This document shows positions 32,801 to 42,471 of a DNA stretch of 64,000 nucleotides, one piece after another; the stretch's first letter is position 1, and each line of letters begins with the position of its first letter. The notes beneath the pieces are model-generated. The model did no database searches, was not told where the DNA came from, and saw only the letters and a list, made by a program, of their open reading frames with translations. The DNA comes from Guptibacillus hwajinpoensis. GTDB lineage: Bacteria > Bacillota > Bacilli > Bacillales > Guptibacillaceae. The stretch is from the NCBI RefSeq assembly GCF_001039475.1, contig NZ_LELK01000004.1, positions 557,055 through 621,054 of the forward strand. Reading direction: 5' to 3'. Position numbers and translations under genes: made by a program.

Positions 32801-33771
32801 GTTGAATCCTCCCAGTAACTAACTAATTTGAAATCCTAATAAGTGCTTACTAATATTAACATATTTCAAGACTTTTTTCCTGCTTCTTCAAGATTGAGCC
32901 AATACGTACAGTGTCTTTTGCCATATAAAATGAAGGCCTTACTAGTAGCTAAAATAACGTCCGCTAACAGAATTTTCGACAGGGAGTGTAGGTTTCCTTC
33001 TTTATCTACCAATGTTATTATTAAAGATAATTAAATTCGGTGTTACAAATTTTACACAATCTGTGCATGTAGTAGGAGGAATACTATCCTCTTCTCAGCT
33101 CGTAGACATTGGTTCTATAGTGGGGTGAATTTTCGCTCCTACCCGCTTTCCGCGGGGCGGGACACTTGAGCCTCCTCGTCGCTAACGCTCCTGCCGGGTC
33201 TCACCTGTCCCGATAGTCCCGCAGGAGTCGAGCATCCTTCCGCTTCAATTAGCGAAGTGTGGTGTTTTATTCAATAATGGCTTCAAAAGCAACAAATACC
33301 CTCTAAAGAACCTTATAAAATCAATTTGTAGAAAATACTCCTATAGAATCGTAGTTAGGGTGTACTAAGTTATTAAAGAGGGTACGTAATTACATTTATA
33401 ATTAACTGATTATTCTAACTATATAGCGAGCAGCTGACGTTTTGTGTTTTTCAGTTATCCAAATGGGGTAATGGTAATGTTAGATGTAAGTCGTTCTGTA
33501 CTAATGTGCTCTTAAAGGATAAATTTCTATTACGATCACTTTAAGATCATAAATCGAGATTGAATACGAAAAGTGTTAGAGTCAAATAATTCGTCTTATT
33601 TCTTCAAGAAAGTTCACAGATTTGACAGTGAAAATCTCGTTTCTCCTAAATTTTACAATGATTATTGTGTTGCTTTCATGTATACTTAAATATTAGATTG
33701 AAAAGGTTTATCTGAAATAGTCTCATAGAAAGATAGAGAGATAAGGCGAAGTTGTGAAGGGATGAAAAGAA
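32801..33771. other. Long intergenic region between galU and the surface-polymer genes
   Basis: About 970 bp without a supportable gene. It holds a MITE-like element (copy D, about 33120-33316). A promoter-like TTGACA at 33621-33626 lies before a T/A-rich stretch with TAAATT 19 bp away. The remaining AT-rich sequence must contain the divergent promoters of galU and the GT2 gene; I cannot place them with confidence. Confidence 0.5.
33120..33316 (-). repeat. MITE-like intergenic element, copy D (inverted core)
   Basis: The core, in the same orientation as copy A, reads CCGCTTTCCGCGGGGCGGG, CCTCCTCGTCGCTAACGC, CCTGTCCCGATAGTCCCGC and AGGAGTCGAGCATCCTTCC. The right end AAAAGCAACAAATACC and then CTAAAGAACCTTA matches the terminal repeat. 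The left end (about 33105-33125) is decayed, so the boundary is approximate. Confidence 0.72.
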
Positions 33772-34827
33772 ATGAAAGAATTGTTCTTTTCCGTGCTTCT
33801 CGTCGTGAAGAATGAAGAGAGGTATATTCGTAAGTTGCTCGACGGTGTCCTGCAACAGGAGTTTCCTCAAGATTCATATGAAATTCTAGTCGTTGATGGA
33901 ATGTCATCTGATCGAACGAAGGATATTGTAGAAGATGTCAGCCAGAAGAACCCGGGAAAAATACGATTGTTTGATAATCCAAAAGAAACTCTGCCAACAG
34001 GATGGAATCTAGCTATTAATAATGCAAAAGGCCAGTATATCTTGAGAGTCGATGGCCATACAATGATTCCAACTAATTTCCTAATGAGTTACTATGATTT
34101 GATTCAGCGCAAGCCTGATATGGACTGTGTTGGCGGCGTTATTCGTACAGAAGGAAAAGGTTTCTGGGGCACCATTAATGCGTATGTTTATTCGCATCCA
34201 ATGGGCGTTGGAAATTCAATGTTTCGTATTACATCAAGCTCGAGTAAGTGGGAAGGACAAGTTGATACAGTGCCATATGGTGCGTATAAACGTGAGGTGT
34301 TCCAAAAAGTCGGCTTGTTTAACGAAAATTTAAGAAGAAGTGAAGATATAGAGTTTCATGCAAGGGTTAGAAATGATGGAGGACAATTTTACTTATCAAG
34401 TGATATTGCTTCTACCTACTTTGCGAGAGATAGCCTGAAAGCATTTGTTCAAAAATCTTATGCTGATGGTAAATGGGGTATTATTGCTTCAAGTGGTACT
34501 CGTGGTGTGATGAGGTTTCGACAGCTCGCGCCGCTGATGGCGTTCATGACTGGCACAGCTCTTGGAGTGGGAGCGTTGTTTAACGATGCGTTTCTGATTA
34601 GTTTGCTTACCCTTTCAGCTGTCTATCTAATGATGATCGGAGTGTCTTCACTCGGGGTCATTGAGAAACATGGTTTCCGTGCCTATGTTCCAACCGTGAT
34701 GCAGTTTTTCCTGCTTCACTTTACTAGAGGACTTGGACTTGTGGGCGGATACTTTAGCAAACAATACTGGAAGGTGAAAACCGGGCATGAAAAATGGGCA
34801 AGAATTACTACCGACCACGTTTCTTGA
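33772..34827 (+). CDS. Glycosyltransferase family 2, ExoA-like, with C-terminal membrane segments
   Basis: 351 residues. GT-A fold: VLLVVKNEERYIRKLLDG, ILVVDGMSSDRT (nucleotide-sugar binding), YILRVDGHTMIP (DxD-like metal site), and the acceptor-site RRSEDIEFHARVRNDGG. The C-terminal ~90 residues contain two or three transmembrane helices. It resembles succinoglycan-type ExoA enzymes that extend lipid-linked glycans. It overlaps the next gene by 41 nt, so their products probably work together. The upstream ribosome site is weak (GAAGGGATG). Confidence 0.87.
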   Translation: MKELFFSVLLVVKNEERYIRKLLDGVLQQEFPQDSYEILVVDGMSSDRTKDIVEDVSQKNPGKIRLFDNPKETLPTGWNLAINNAKGQYILRVDGHTMIPTNFLMSYYDLIQRKPDMDCVGGVIRTEGKGFWGTINAYVYSHPMGVGNSMFRITSSSSKWEGQVDTVPYGAYKREVFQKVGLFNENLRRSEDIEFHARVRNDGGQFYLSSDIASTYFARDSLKAFVQKSYADGKWGIIASSGTRGVMRFRQLAPLMAFMTGTALGVGALFNDAFLISLLTLSAVYLMMIGVSSLGVIEKHGFRAYVPTVMQFFLLHFTRGLGLVGGYFSKQYWKVKTGHEKWARITTDHVS

Positions 34828-35560
34828 TAATGAGACCATTCTTTCTTATCGAAAGCAGTCTCAATCACTAAGCTACAAAGAAGATTTGTGGTCATGGTAC
34901 GTATTAAGAAGAATCTCGATTTATATTACACTACTATTTTGTAAGCTACGCTTAAAACCAAATACAGTCAGTTGGATGAGCGCATTCTTCATATTGCTAT
35001 CTGGCTTATCACTTGTTATGGCGACGCCGATCTCAATTGTGTTCGCTGCGTTATTCTATAATATAGGATATTTATTCGACTGTGTTGATGGAGAGCTTGC
35101 AAGAATAACGAAACAAACGTCATCTAAAGGCTACTATATCGACATTATCATACAAGCTGCAGCACTTCCGGTCTTTCTATCGATGGTTTTAACGGTACTA
35201 AGGAAGAGTGGTTTGCTTGATGTTACAACACTCGAAATCACACTTGTTTACGTGACCTTTGTAGCGATAATAATGGCGCTGCTTGTACCTATTGCGTATC
35301 AGTTAACGAACTTAACAATGTCGCAATCAACTACTCAAGATCCTGTTAACTCGATTCGAGATGGTTCGTTCTTTTTCGATGTTGTTGCTGTTCTACTTGG
35401 TTTACCAGGTTTCTTCGTTGTTATTGTCATTATTGCTTTCATTGAGCAGGTAACAAGTTTTGATTTAATGCTTTACTATGTGCTGTTTTTCCTAGCGATG
35501 CTTGTTATTAAGACAGGCCTTCGCGTATTTATTACATCGCGTTCATTTGATAGAAGCTAG
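34787..35560 (+). CDS. CDP-alcohol phosphotransferase-like membrane protein with altered active site
   Basis: 257-residue membrane protein of the CDP-alcohol phosphatidyltransferase family with about six transmembrane segments. The active-site signature D-xx-D-G-xx-A-R...G-xxx-D-xxx-D appears as DCVDGELARITKQTSSKG and then YYIDIIIQ, so the last Asp, normally the catalytic base, is Gln. The DNA (GAC ATT ATC ATA CAA) confirms this. Relatives transfer phospho-alcohols from CDP-activated donors. With TagD next (which makes CDP-glycerol), it could place glycerol-phosphate on a lipid or glycan, or it may be a non-catalytic partner. It overlaps the GT2 gene by 41 nt. Confidence 0.85.
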   Translation: MKNGQELLPTTFLDNETILSYRKQSQSLSYKEDLWSWYVLRRISIYITLLFCKLRLKPNTVSWMSAFFILLSGLSLVMATPISIVFAALFYNIGYLFDCVDGELARITKQTSSKGYYIDIIIQAAALPVFLSMVLTVLRKSGLLDVTTLEITLVYVTFVAIIMALLVPIAYQLTNLTMSQSTTQDPVNSIRDGSFFFDVVAVLLGLPGFFVVIVIIAFIEQVTSFDLMLYYVLFFLAMLVIKTGLRVFITSRSFDRS

Positions 35561-35693
35561 TACATCTAATTTTCTACACTTTTAGTATAAATCAATAACA
35601 TCGACTGTGATGTTAAGTCTTAATAAAGATTGTAAATTGTTTGTTAATTCGTGTCTCGTGAAGAAATGAAAAAAAATAACTGGAGGGGTCGAA

Positions 35694-36089
35694 ATGAAGA
35701 AGGTTTTGACTTACGGTACGTTTGATTTATTGCATTGGGGACATATTAATTTATTAAAAAGAGCAAAGGATTTGGGCGACTATTTAGTTGTAGCCATCTC
35801 TACTGATGAGTTCAATAAAATCAAGAATAAAAAAGCGTATCATAGCTATGAAAATCGCAAAATGATTCTAGAAGCCATTCGCTATGTTGATGAAGTTATC
35901 CCTGAAGAACATTGGGAACAAAAAGTGGATGACGTTAAGAACCATGAGGTAGATATCTTTGTAATGGGTGACGACTGGGAAGGTAAATTTGATTTCCTAA
36001 AGGATCATTGTGAAGTTGTTTATCTACCGAGAACTGCAGGAATTTCAACAACAAAAATAAAAGAAGAACTGCTTGTATCTAACGGATAA
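35694..36089 (+). CDS. tagD: Glycerol-3-phosphate cytidylyltransferase TagD
   Basis: 131-residue cytidylyltransferase that makes CDP-glycerol from CTP and sn-glycerol-3-phosphate. Signatures: VLTYGTFDLLHWGHINLLKRA (HxGH), KKAYHSYENRKMIL, VMGDDWEGKFDFL and RTAGISTTKIK. Length is exactly that of B. subtilis TagD. TGGAGGGG precedes ATG 35694. The product feeds the two TagF-like enzymes downstream. Confidence 0.97.
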   Translation: MKKVLTYGTFDLLHWGHINLLKRAKDLGDYLVVAISTDEFNKIKNKKAYHSYENRKMILEAIRYVDEVIPEEHWEQKVDDVKNHEVDIFVMGDDWEGKFDFLKDHCEVVYLPRTAGISTTKIKEELLVSNG

Positions 36090-36134
36090 CGGTCGAGCAG
36101 TAGATAATAATTATTTGGGGTGCTAGGAATTTTT

Positions 36135-38288
36135 ATGGGACAAATCAGCGTAATTCTAACCGTTTATAATAAAGAAGATTATATTGAGAACTGTTTAGCG
36201 TCACTGCTCAACCAAACGTACAGGGATTTTGAAATCATCCTGATTGATGACGCCTCAACTGATGAAAGTAGAGCGATCATTCAGGGGTACACCGATCCGA
36301 GGCTGAAAATTCATCATCTCGAAACAAATGTTGGCGTAGCGAAAGCTCGTAATATTGGGATTGGGTATGCCTCAGGAGACTATATCTATTTTGTGGACGG
36401 TGACGATTACCTTGCACCATATACCCTAGAGCTCTTTATTCAGAACATTGGAGATTCCCCACTAATTGGTGGTTCCATTTTCAAAGGTGGAAAGGTTGAA
36501 ATTTCACTCGACATTGGAGAAGATTCATATAATCTACGTGAGTTACGTGGCGGAAAGAAGGTAAAAGCACTTCGCAGAAGAAGTTCGGTTAACTTTCTAA
36601 TTCGTAAAGACTATGTAGAGGAGCATGACCTTCAATTTGATGAGCAAGCAACGTTCTACACAGATCTTTCGTTTTCAATTCCTGCCATTGTGAACACTGA
36701 GAGCATTCCAATGATAACGGGACTTCCAACTTATCTAAAAGGGGAGTGTTATGATCCAATCGATCATCCTACCCTCATGCTTCATGCTGTAGAAGAGAAG
36801 CTACCGGATTTATTCTACATTTATCACAAAATGAAGTTATCGTATGGAGACAAGAAAAGCATTAGTCGTTACCTTGATCTTCTTCTATTGAATTACTATT
36901 CAAGAAGTATTACGAATAAAGCAGCGAAGGAACCAGACGTGTTATTCGATCACTTCACTTCATTGAAAAATAGTCTTTCACTTGTTGCACCTGGAAGAAT
37001 AAAGCGACGGAATATCATTGAAAGAAGAGAGCATCGCTTGATTCAAAAGGGGAATAAGGAAGCTGTTCTAAAATCAATGGAGTTCAGAAGAAGCTTACGT
37101 GAGTGGCGCAGAGCATTTAGGAAGAAGCATCTTCTTATGCGTCAGGTTTATCGATCTTTTCTTGTTAAAATGCCCATTAAAAAGCGAAAAGTTCTTCTTG
37201 AAAGCTTTGGCGGTAAAGGCTATTCAGATAGTCCTCGCTATATTTACGAAGAGTTAGTAAAGAGTGATCACAAGTATAACTACTTGTGGGTTTATGATAA
37301 AAAGAAGAAAGACATACCAGGTAATCCGAAACAAGTGCGGCGCTTAAGTCCAGCGTATTATTATCACTTAGCTACAGCAAAATACTGGGTATCGAATGCA
37401 AGAATGCCTAACTTTGCAATTAAACGACCAGAAACGGTTTATCTGCAAACGTGGCATGGTACTCCATTGAAGAAGCTTGCTGCTGATATGAAAGAAGTGC
37501 GCATGCCTGGTACAACAACAGAGAAATATAAGCGGAATTTCTATAAAGAGTCGCAGAAATGGGATTACCTTGTTTCTCCGAACGATTATTCAACGAACAT
37601 CTTCAGAAGAGCTTTCAAGTTCGGGAATGAAATGCTAGATGTAGGTTATCCAAGGAATGATATTCTTTATCTTGATGATGAGGAGAAAGCTCGTCGTCAA
37701 CAGGAAATCAAAGCTAGTATTGGGATTCCGTTAGATAAGAAAGTCATTTTATATGCGCCAACATGGCGTGATGACGAGTTTCATGGAAAAGGGAAGTACA
37801 AGTTTGAAATTAAGCTTGATCTCATGAAAATGCAGGAACGACTTGGTGATGAGTACGTTATTGGCTTACGGATGCACTATTTAATTGCTGATCATATTGA
37901 TACAACGGGTATGGACGACTTCGTTTATAACTTATCTGATTATGGAGATATTGCAGAGCTCTATTTACTATCAGATGTGTTAATTACGGACTATTCATCT
38001 GTGTTCTTTGATTTCGCAAACTTGCGCCGTCCGATTCTCTTTTTCACATATGATATTGCGAAGTATCGTGATTCACTTCGCGGATTTTATATGGACTTCG
38101 AGAATGAAGCCCCTGGTCCATTACTGCAAACGTCTGATGCTGTTCTCGATGCGATTGAGAACATCGGACGAATTGAGAACGACTATGAAAGCAAATTCAA
38201 TGCTTTTTATGATAAGTATTGCCATCTTGATGATGGACATGCTGCACAGAAAGTTATTAATAGAGTGTTTGAGCCAGAAAAGGCTTAA
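36135..38288 (+). CDS. GT2 - CDP-glycerol glycerophosphotransferase fusion (TagF-type)
   Basis: About 717 residues. The N-terminal 1-300 form a family 2 glycosyltransferase (VILTVYNKEDYIENCLASLLN, IILIDDASTDES, YIYFVDGDDYLAPY). The C-terminal ~400 form a TagF-type glycerophosphotransferase with VYLQTWHGTPLKKLAADM, VILYAPTWRDDEF, LRMHYLIADHID and DVLITDYSSVFFDFANLRR. The His and Asp in those motifs are the catalytic set of TagF. ATG 36135 is preferred over GTG 36120 because CTAGGA is correctly spaced only for the ATG. A single protein could both glycosylate and polymerise poly(glycerol phosphate). Confidence 0.9.
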   Translation: MGQISVILTVYNKEDYIENCLASLLNQTYRDFEIILIDDASTDESRAIIQGYTDPRLKIHHLETNVGVAKARNIGIGYASGDYIYFVDGDDYLAPYTLELFIQNIGDSPLIGGSIFKGGKVEISLDIGEDSYNLRELRGGKKVKALRRRSSVNFLIRKDYVEEHDLQFDEQATFYTDLSFSIPAIVNTESIPMITGLPTYLKGECYDPIDHPTLMLHAVEEKLPDLFYIYHKMKLSYGDKKSISRYLDLLLLNYYSRSITNKAAKEPDVLFDHFTSLKNSLSLVAPGRIKRRNIIERREHRLIQKGNKEAVLKSMEFRRSLREWRRAFRKKHLLMRQVYRSFLVKMPIKKRKVLLESFGGKGYSDSPRYIYEELVKSDHKYNYLWVYDKKKKDIPGNPKQVRRLSPAYYYHLATAKYWVSNARMPNFAIKRPETVYLQTWHGTPLKKLAADMKEVRMPGTTTEKYKRNFYKESQKWDYLVSPNDYSTNIFRRAFKFGNEMLDVGYPRNDILYLDDEEKARRQQEIKASIGIPLDKKVILYAPTWRDDEFHGKGKYKFEIKLDLMKMQERLGDEYVIGLRMHYLIADHIDTTGMDDFVYNLSDYGDIAELYLLSDVLITDYSSVFFDFANLRRPILFFTYDIAKYRDSLRGFYMDFENEAPGPLLQTSDAVLDAIENIGRIENDYESKFNAFYDKYCHLDDGHAAQKVINRVFEPEKA

Positions 38289-38306
38289 CTTTAATGAATA
38301 CGTTAG

Positions 38307-38346
38307 AACAGGATACTGCCGCTGGTAAGGCACTATCCTGTTTTTC
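38307..38346 (+). terminator. Hairpin/terminator between the two TagF-like genes
   Basis: AACAGGATA and TATCCTGTT form a perfect 9-bp stem with an 18-nt loop, followed by TTTTTC. It may attenuate or end transcription from the upstream genes. Confidence 0.65.
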
Positions 38347-38394
38347 AGAACAATAGAAGCATCAACTATTTGTTGAGAGTAAGGTGTCAAGTTC

Positions 38395-39597
38395 ATGAAA
38401 AAGCTATTGAAGATGTTGAAAATCTATCCAATGATGAAGGCGTTTAGTCGACTTCTTTTTGTGGCGCTTGGTCGCTTTCCAGCAAATAAGCGTCTCGTCA
38501 TTTTTGAGAGCTTTTCGGGAAAACAGTACAGCTGTAATCCGAGGGCAATCTATGAGTACCTTGAAGAACATGGTTACGATCTTGAAATGATTTGGAGCGT
38601 TGAGGAAGCTAATGCTGAATCTTTTCGCAAAAGGGGTATACCAACGGTAAGGCGCTTTTCGCTTAGGTGGTTCTATCTTATGGCGCGTGCAAAGTATTGG
38701 GTGACGAACAGTCGAATGTCACTTTGGATTCCAAAGCCAGCTCATACAGTATACGTTCAAACGTGGCATGGCACACCGCTAAAAAAACTTGCTGGAGATA
38801 TGGATGAAGTCTATATGCCAGGAACTAACACGCTTTCTTATAAGGAGAATTTCTATAAGGAAGCCGCCAAGTGGGACTATCTTATTTCACCAAATCGCTA
38901 TTCAAGTGACATTTTCAAGCGGGCGTTTGGCTTTAAGAAAAACATGATTGAGTCAGGCTATCCGCGTAATGATCGTCTTCATTTGGATAATGCACATGAT
39001 CATATTGATGCAATCAAAAAGATCTATGATATTCCAGTTGAGAAAAAAGTCGTTCTTTATGCTCCAACTTGGCGCGATGATGAATTCTATCAAGCAGGGA
39101 AGTATAAGCATGAGTTGAAGCTTGATCTGGATTTGCTGAAACGTGAAATAGGCGATGAGTATGTTATTATTTTGCGGATGCACTATTTAATCGCGGAGCA
39201 ATTTGATTTATCGCGTTATGAAGGATTTGCGTTTGATTTGTCTGTAGGCGTTGATGTGAACGATCTGTATTTAATGTCAGATGTACTCATTACGGATTAT
39301 TCGTCGGTGTTCTTTGATTATGCGAATTTAAGACGTCCGATTATATTCTTCACTTATGATCTCGCATCTTATCGAGACAAATTACGCGGTTTCTATTTTG
39401 ATCTAGAAGTAGAAGCCCCAGGTCCAGTCGTTACAACCTCTGCAGAAGTGTTAAAAGCCATCCAAACGTTTGAGAACGAAGGATTTGGCGCATTCGAGGA
39501 AAGATACAATGATTTCTATAATACGTATTGTTACCTCGAAGGAGGGTCTGCTACCAAAAAGGTTGTTGACCAAATTTTTGTTAGTGAGGCAAAATAA
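38395..39597 (+). CDS. CDP-glycerol glycerophosphotransferase family protein (TagB/TagF-like)
   Basis: 400 residues, a single TagF-type catalytic domain similar to the C-terminal half of the previous protein. It has VIFESFSGKQYSCNPRAIYEYL, VYVQTWHGTPLKKLAGDM, VVLYAPTWRDDEFY, LRMHYLIAEQFD and DVLITDYSSVFFDYANLRR. Enzymes of this size act as primases (TagB) or short polymerases of glycerol-phosphate units on lipid-linked disaccharide. It lies just before the exporter genes tagGH (3-nt gap to tagG). Choosing between TagB and TagF roles is not possible from the sequence. Confidence 0.9.
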   Translation: MKKLLKMLKIYPMMKAFSRLLFVALGRFPANKRLVIFESFSGKQYSCNPRAIYEYLEEHGYDLEMIWSVEEANAESFRKRGIPTVRRFSLRWFYLMARAKYWVTNSRMSLWIPKPAHTVYVQTWHGTPLKKLAGDMDEVYMPGTNTLSYKENFYKEAAKWDYLISPNRYSSDIFKRAFGFKKNMIESGYPRNDRLHLDNAHDHIDAIKKIYDIPVEKKVVLYAPTWRDDEFYQAGKYKHELKLDLDLLKREIGDEYVIILRMHYLIAEQFDLSRYEGFAFDLSVGVDVNDLYLMSDVLITDYSSVFFDYANLRRPIIFFTYDLASYRDKLRGFYFDLEVEAPGPVVTTSAEVLKAIQTFENEGFGAFEERYNDFYNTYCYLEGGSATKKVVDQIFVSEAK

Positions 39598-39599
39598 GC

Positions 39600-40403
39600 A
39601 TGAATTCGATGATGGCAGTTATAAGAGAACAGGTAAGTAACTTTTACCTAATTAACCGTCTTTCGGTTTATCAGGTGAAAAGTACAAATAATAATAACTA
39701 TCTAGGCATGGTTTGGGAAGTACTTAATCCGCTGTTCCAGATGAGTATATACTGGTTTGTGTTTGGATTTGGGATTAGACAGGGTGAACCTGTCGATGGC
39801 ATTCCTTTTGTTTTATGGATGTCAGCAGGACTTGTCGTCTGGTTCTTCTTTAATCCAGCTGTAATTCAAGGGTCAAAATCCATTTACACGAGACTGTCGA
39901 TGGTCTCGAAGATGAATTTCCCGATGAGTACGATTCCTAGTTTTGTAATCATGTCGGTTTTCTATCAACATTTAATTTTACTTGGCATTTACTTTGCGGC
40001 GGTATTAATGACAGGTCAGGGATTGTCCTGGCACTTGATTCAACTGCCCTATTATATGTTTGCACTAATTATCTTAATCTTTGCGATCTCGCTGATTACG
40101 TCGACGCTATCGACAATCGTTCGGGATGTGCACAAAATGTTGCAGTCGTTTATTCGTATGTTTCTTTATTTAACTCCAATTCTATGGACAATTGATTCCC
40201 TACCGGAATTTATCCAAGTAGGAATGAAACTTAATCCACTGTATTATATAGTGGAGGGCTACAGAGATGCACTTCTAGGAATGGGCTGGGTTCATCAATC
40301 GCTTCAATACACCCTTTATTATTGGGTGGTTGTGGTGTTACTATTGATGATTGGATCCTACCTTCACATGAAGTTCAAAAGTCATTTCGTAGACTATATC
40401 TAA
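39600..40403 (+). CDS. tagG: Teichoic acid / polysaccharide ABC exporter permease TagG
   Basis: 267-residue ABC-2 type permease with six transmembrane helices. Characteristic N-terminus with amphipathic helix (NFYLINRLSVYQVKSTNNNNYLG), then WEVLNPLFQMSIYWFVFGFG, and IVRDVHKMLQSFIRMFLYLTPILW before LNPLYYIVEGYRD. It exports lipid-linked teichoic acid polymer with TagH. It follows the glycerophosphotransferase gene by 3 nt and precedes tagH by 15 nt. Confidence 0.93.
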   Translation: MNSMMAVIREQVSNFYLINRLSVYQVKSTNNNNYLGMVWEVLNPLFQMSIYWFVFGFGIRQGEPVDGIPFVLWMSAGLVVWFFFNPAVIQGSKSIYTRLSMVSKMNFPMSTIPSFVIMSVFYQHLILLGIYFAAVLMTGQGLSWHLIQLPYYMFALIILIFAISLITSTLSTIVRDVHKMLQSFIRMFLYLTPILWTIDSLPEFIQVGMKLNPLYYIVEGYRDALLGMGWVHQSLQYTLYYWVVVVLLLMIGSYLHMKFKSHFVDYI

Positions 40404-40418
40404 TAAGGACTGTCGTTT

Positions 40419-41273
40419 ATGAGTTATTCAGTAAAACTAAACGGTATTACCAAAAAATATAAAATGCACAGACAGAATTCCGATAAGCTAAAGGACATTA
40501 TTTTACCTGGTGGCTATGGGGAAGATTTCTATGCGATTCGCGATTTGACCTTTGAAGCTGGTAAAGGTGACGTTGTTGGCATTATCGGCGTAAACGGTTC
40601 GGGTAAATCCACTTTCTCCAATCTTGTAGCAAACATTACACCACCTACAAGTGGCGAAATCGATGTGAAAGGTGATGTCTCGCTTATTGCGGTGTCTGCT
40701 GGTTTGAACAAAGAACTAACAGGCCGTGAGAACATTGAGTTGAAGCTTCTTATGATGGGGTATAAGAAAAATAAGATTGAAGAAATGAAGCCTGACATTA
40801 TTGAATTTGCCGACATTGGTAAATTTATCGATATGCCTGTGAAGAAATATTCAAGCGGAATGAAGTCTCGTCTTGGATTCTCCATTTCCATTAGTGTTGA
40901 TCCAGACGTTCTCATTGTGGATGAGGCGCTGTCAGTCGGTGATAAAACATTCGCTGACAAATGTCTTGTGAAAATGAATGAGTTTAAAGAACGTGGCAAA
41001 ACGATCTTCTTCGTCAGTCATTCGAACGGACAGATGAAGAAATTCTGTAACAAGGCATTGTGGCTTGAGCATGGAACAATTCGTGAGTACGGGCCAATGA
41101 AAGAAGTGATGCCGCACTATGAGGCATTCATTAAAGAATACAAATCGTGGTCGAAAGAAGAGAAACGACGCTTTAGAGAAGAGGGAACTAAGAAACAAGA
41201 AGGACTCGCGACGGCTGAATCAGCTAGTAGCGAAGAGAAAGAGAAACGTAAAAAGTCCTGGATTCTGTTTTAG
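40419..41273 (+). CDS. tagH: Teichoic acid / polysaccharide ABC exporter ATPase TagH
   Basis: 284-residue ATPase. Walker A GVNGSGKS, signature YSSGMKSRL, Walker B VLIVDEALSVGD and switch His in FFVSHSNGQ. The C-terminal ~45 residues are highly charged (Lys/Glu) and look like a short coiled tail. The large extracytoplasmic C-terminal domain of B. subtilis TagH (527 residues) is absent, so this is the compact form. A terminator follows. Confidence 0.93.
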   Translation: MSYSVKLNGITKKYKMHRQNSDKLKDIILPGGYGEDFYAIRDLTFEAGKGDVVGIIGVNGSGKSTFSNLVANITPPTSGEIDVKGDVSLIAVSAGLNKELTGRENIELKLLMMGYKKNKIEEMKPDIIEFADIGKFIDMPVKKYSSGMKSRLGFSISISVDPDVLIVDEALSVGDKTFADKCLVKMNEFKERGKTIFFVSHSNGQMKKFCNKALWLEHGTIREYGPMKEVMPHYEAFIKEYKSWSKEEKRRFREEGTKKQEGLATAESASSEEKEKRKKSWILF

Positions 41274-41307
41274 TATACTTGCTTCTTTCCGATTGATATC
41301 TTGTCTT

Positions 41308-41336
41308 AAACCGTCCTTGTGTAGGGCGGTTTTTTG
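41308..41336 (+). terminator. Terminator after tagH
   Basis: AAACCGTCCT and AGGGCGGTTT form a 10-bp stem with one G:U pair and a 5-nt loop, followed by TTTTG. Confidence 0.85.
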
Positions 41337-41442
41337 TATAATTGCACCGAATCACTCCTAAACAGCACATCAAAAATTAGGATATTTATGGTATGATGAG
41401 AAGAGATTTTTTGTAGTTCGATTAGTGAATGGGGGAAAAGGA

Positions 41443-42471
41443 ATGGCTATTTTGGTAACAGGTGGAGCAGGGTACATTGGAAGTCATACGTGTGTACAGC
41501 TTTTAAATCACGGCTCTGATATTGTCGTGGTGGATAACTTTTCGAATAGTAAAATGGAGTCGCTTGATCGTGTACGCGAGCTAACGGAAAGAGATTTTCC
41601 TTTCTATGAAGTTGATTTACTCGATCGCGCATCTCTTGAGCAAGTGTTTAAAGAGAATGAAATTGAAGCTGTAATCCATTTTGCTGGGTTAAAAGCAGTG
41701 GGTGAATCTGTTTCCAAACCGCTTCATTACTACCACAACAACTTAACAGGTACATTTGTTCTATGTGAAGTGATGGAAAAGTACAACGTTCGTAACATCG
41801 TATTTAGTTCGTCTGCTACTGTATATGGTATGCCTGATACGATGCCGATTACGGAAGAAGCGCCGCTAAGTGCAACAAATCCGTACGGTCAGACAAAGCT
41901 CATGATCGAACAAATTCTACGCGATTTGTATGTAGCAGATTCCAATTGGAGCATTGCGCTTCTTCGCTACTTTAATCCAATTGGTGCACATGTAAGTGGT
42001 CGAATTGGAGAAGATCCTAATGGCATTCCAAACAACTTGATGCCGTTTATTAGCCAGGTAGCCGTTGGTAAGCTTGAGCAGCTCAGCGTGTTTGGTGATG
42101 ATTACGATACGGCAGATGGGACAGGCGTCCGCGATTACATTCACGTTGAAGATCTTGCGAACGGCCATCTTAAAGCGCTCCAGCATATTCTTGGTACAAC
42201 AGGTGTTGAGGCATATAATCTAGGTACAGGGAATGGCTATAGCGTTCTTCAGATGGTGAAAGCTTTTGAAGAAGCAACAGGTAAAGAAGTAAAGTATTCC
42301 GTTGCACCACGTCGCCCAGGCGACATCGCAGAATGCTATGCAGATCCAACAAAAGCAAAAGAAGAACTTGGTTGGGTCGCAGAGAAGGGAATCGAAGAAA
42401 TGTGCCAAGACACATGGCGCTGGCAGTCTAAGAACCCTGACGGTTATAAAAGGGGTCAGGTGCGTACCTGA
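41443..42471 (+). CDS. galE: UDP-glucose 4-epimerase GalE (surface-polymer copy)
   Basis: 342-residue short-chain dehydrogenase-type epimerase interconverting UDP-glucose and UDP-galactose. Rossmann motif [13 protein letters not shown], catalytic SSSATVYG and YGQTK (Tyr/Lys), then [12 protein letters not shown] 41443 is chosen (GGGGGAAAAGG upstream); the frame from 41425 has no ribosome site. The protein ends RGQVRT, encoded by a GTCAGGTGC..ACCTGAC repeat that also provides the stop codon. A second galE lies at 58170. This one, next to tagGH and galU, more likely supplies UDP-galactose for surface glycans. Confidence 0.94.
   Translation: MAILVTGGAGYIGSHTCVQLLNHGSDIVVVDNFSNSKMESLDRVRELTERDFPFYEVDLLDRASLEQVFKENEIEAVIHFAGLKAVGESVSKPLHYYHNNLTGTFVLCEVMEKYNVRNIVFSSSATVYGMPDTMPITEEAPLSATNPYGQTKLMIEQILRDLYVADSNWSIALLRYFNPIGAHVSGRIGEDPNGIPNNLMPFISQVAVGKLEQLSVFGDDYDTADGTGVRDYIHVEDLANGHLKALQHILGTTGVEAYNLGTGNGYSVLQMVKAFEEATGKEVKYSVAPRRPGDIAECYADPTKAKEELGWVAEKGIEEMCQDTWRWQSKNPDGYKRGQVRT

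Noticed and set aside
40529..40999. 156-codon frame antisense to tagH
   Set aside because: Shadow of the ATPase gene; no independent signals.
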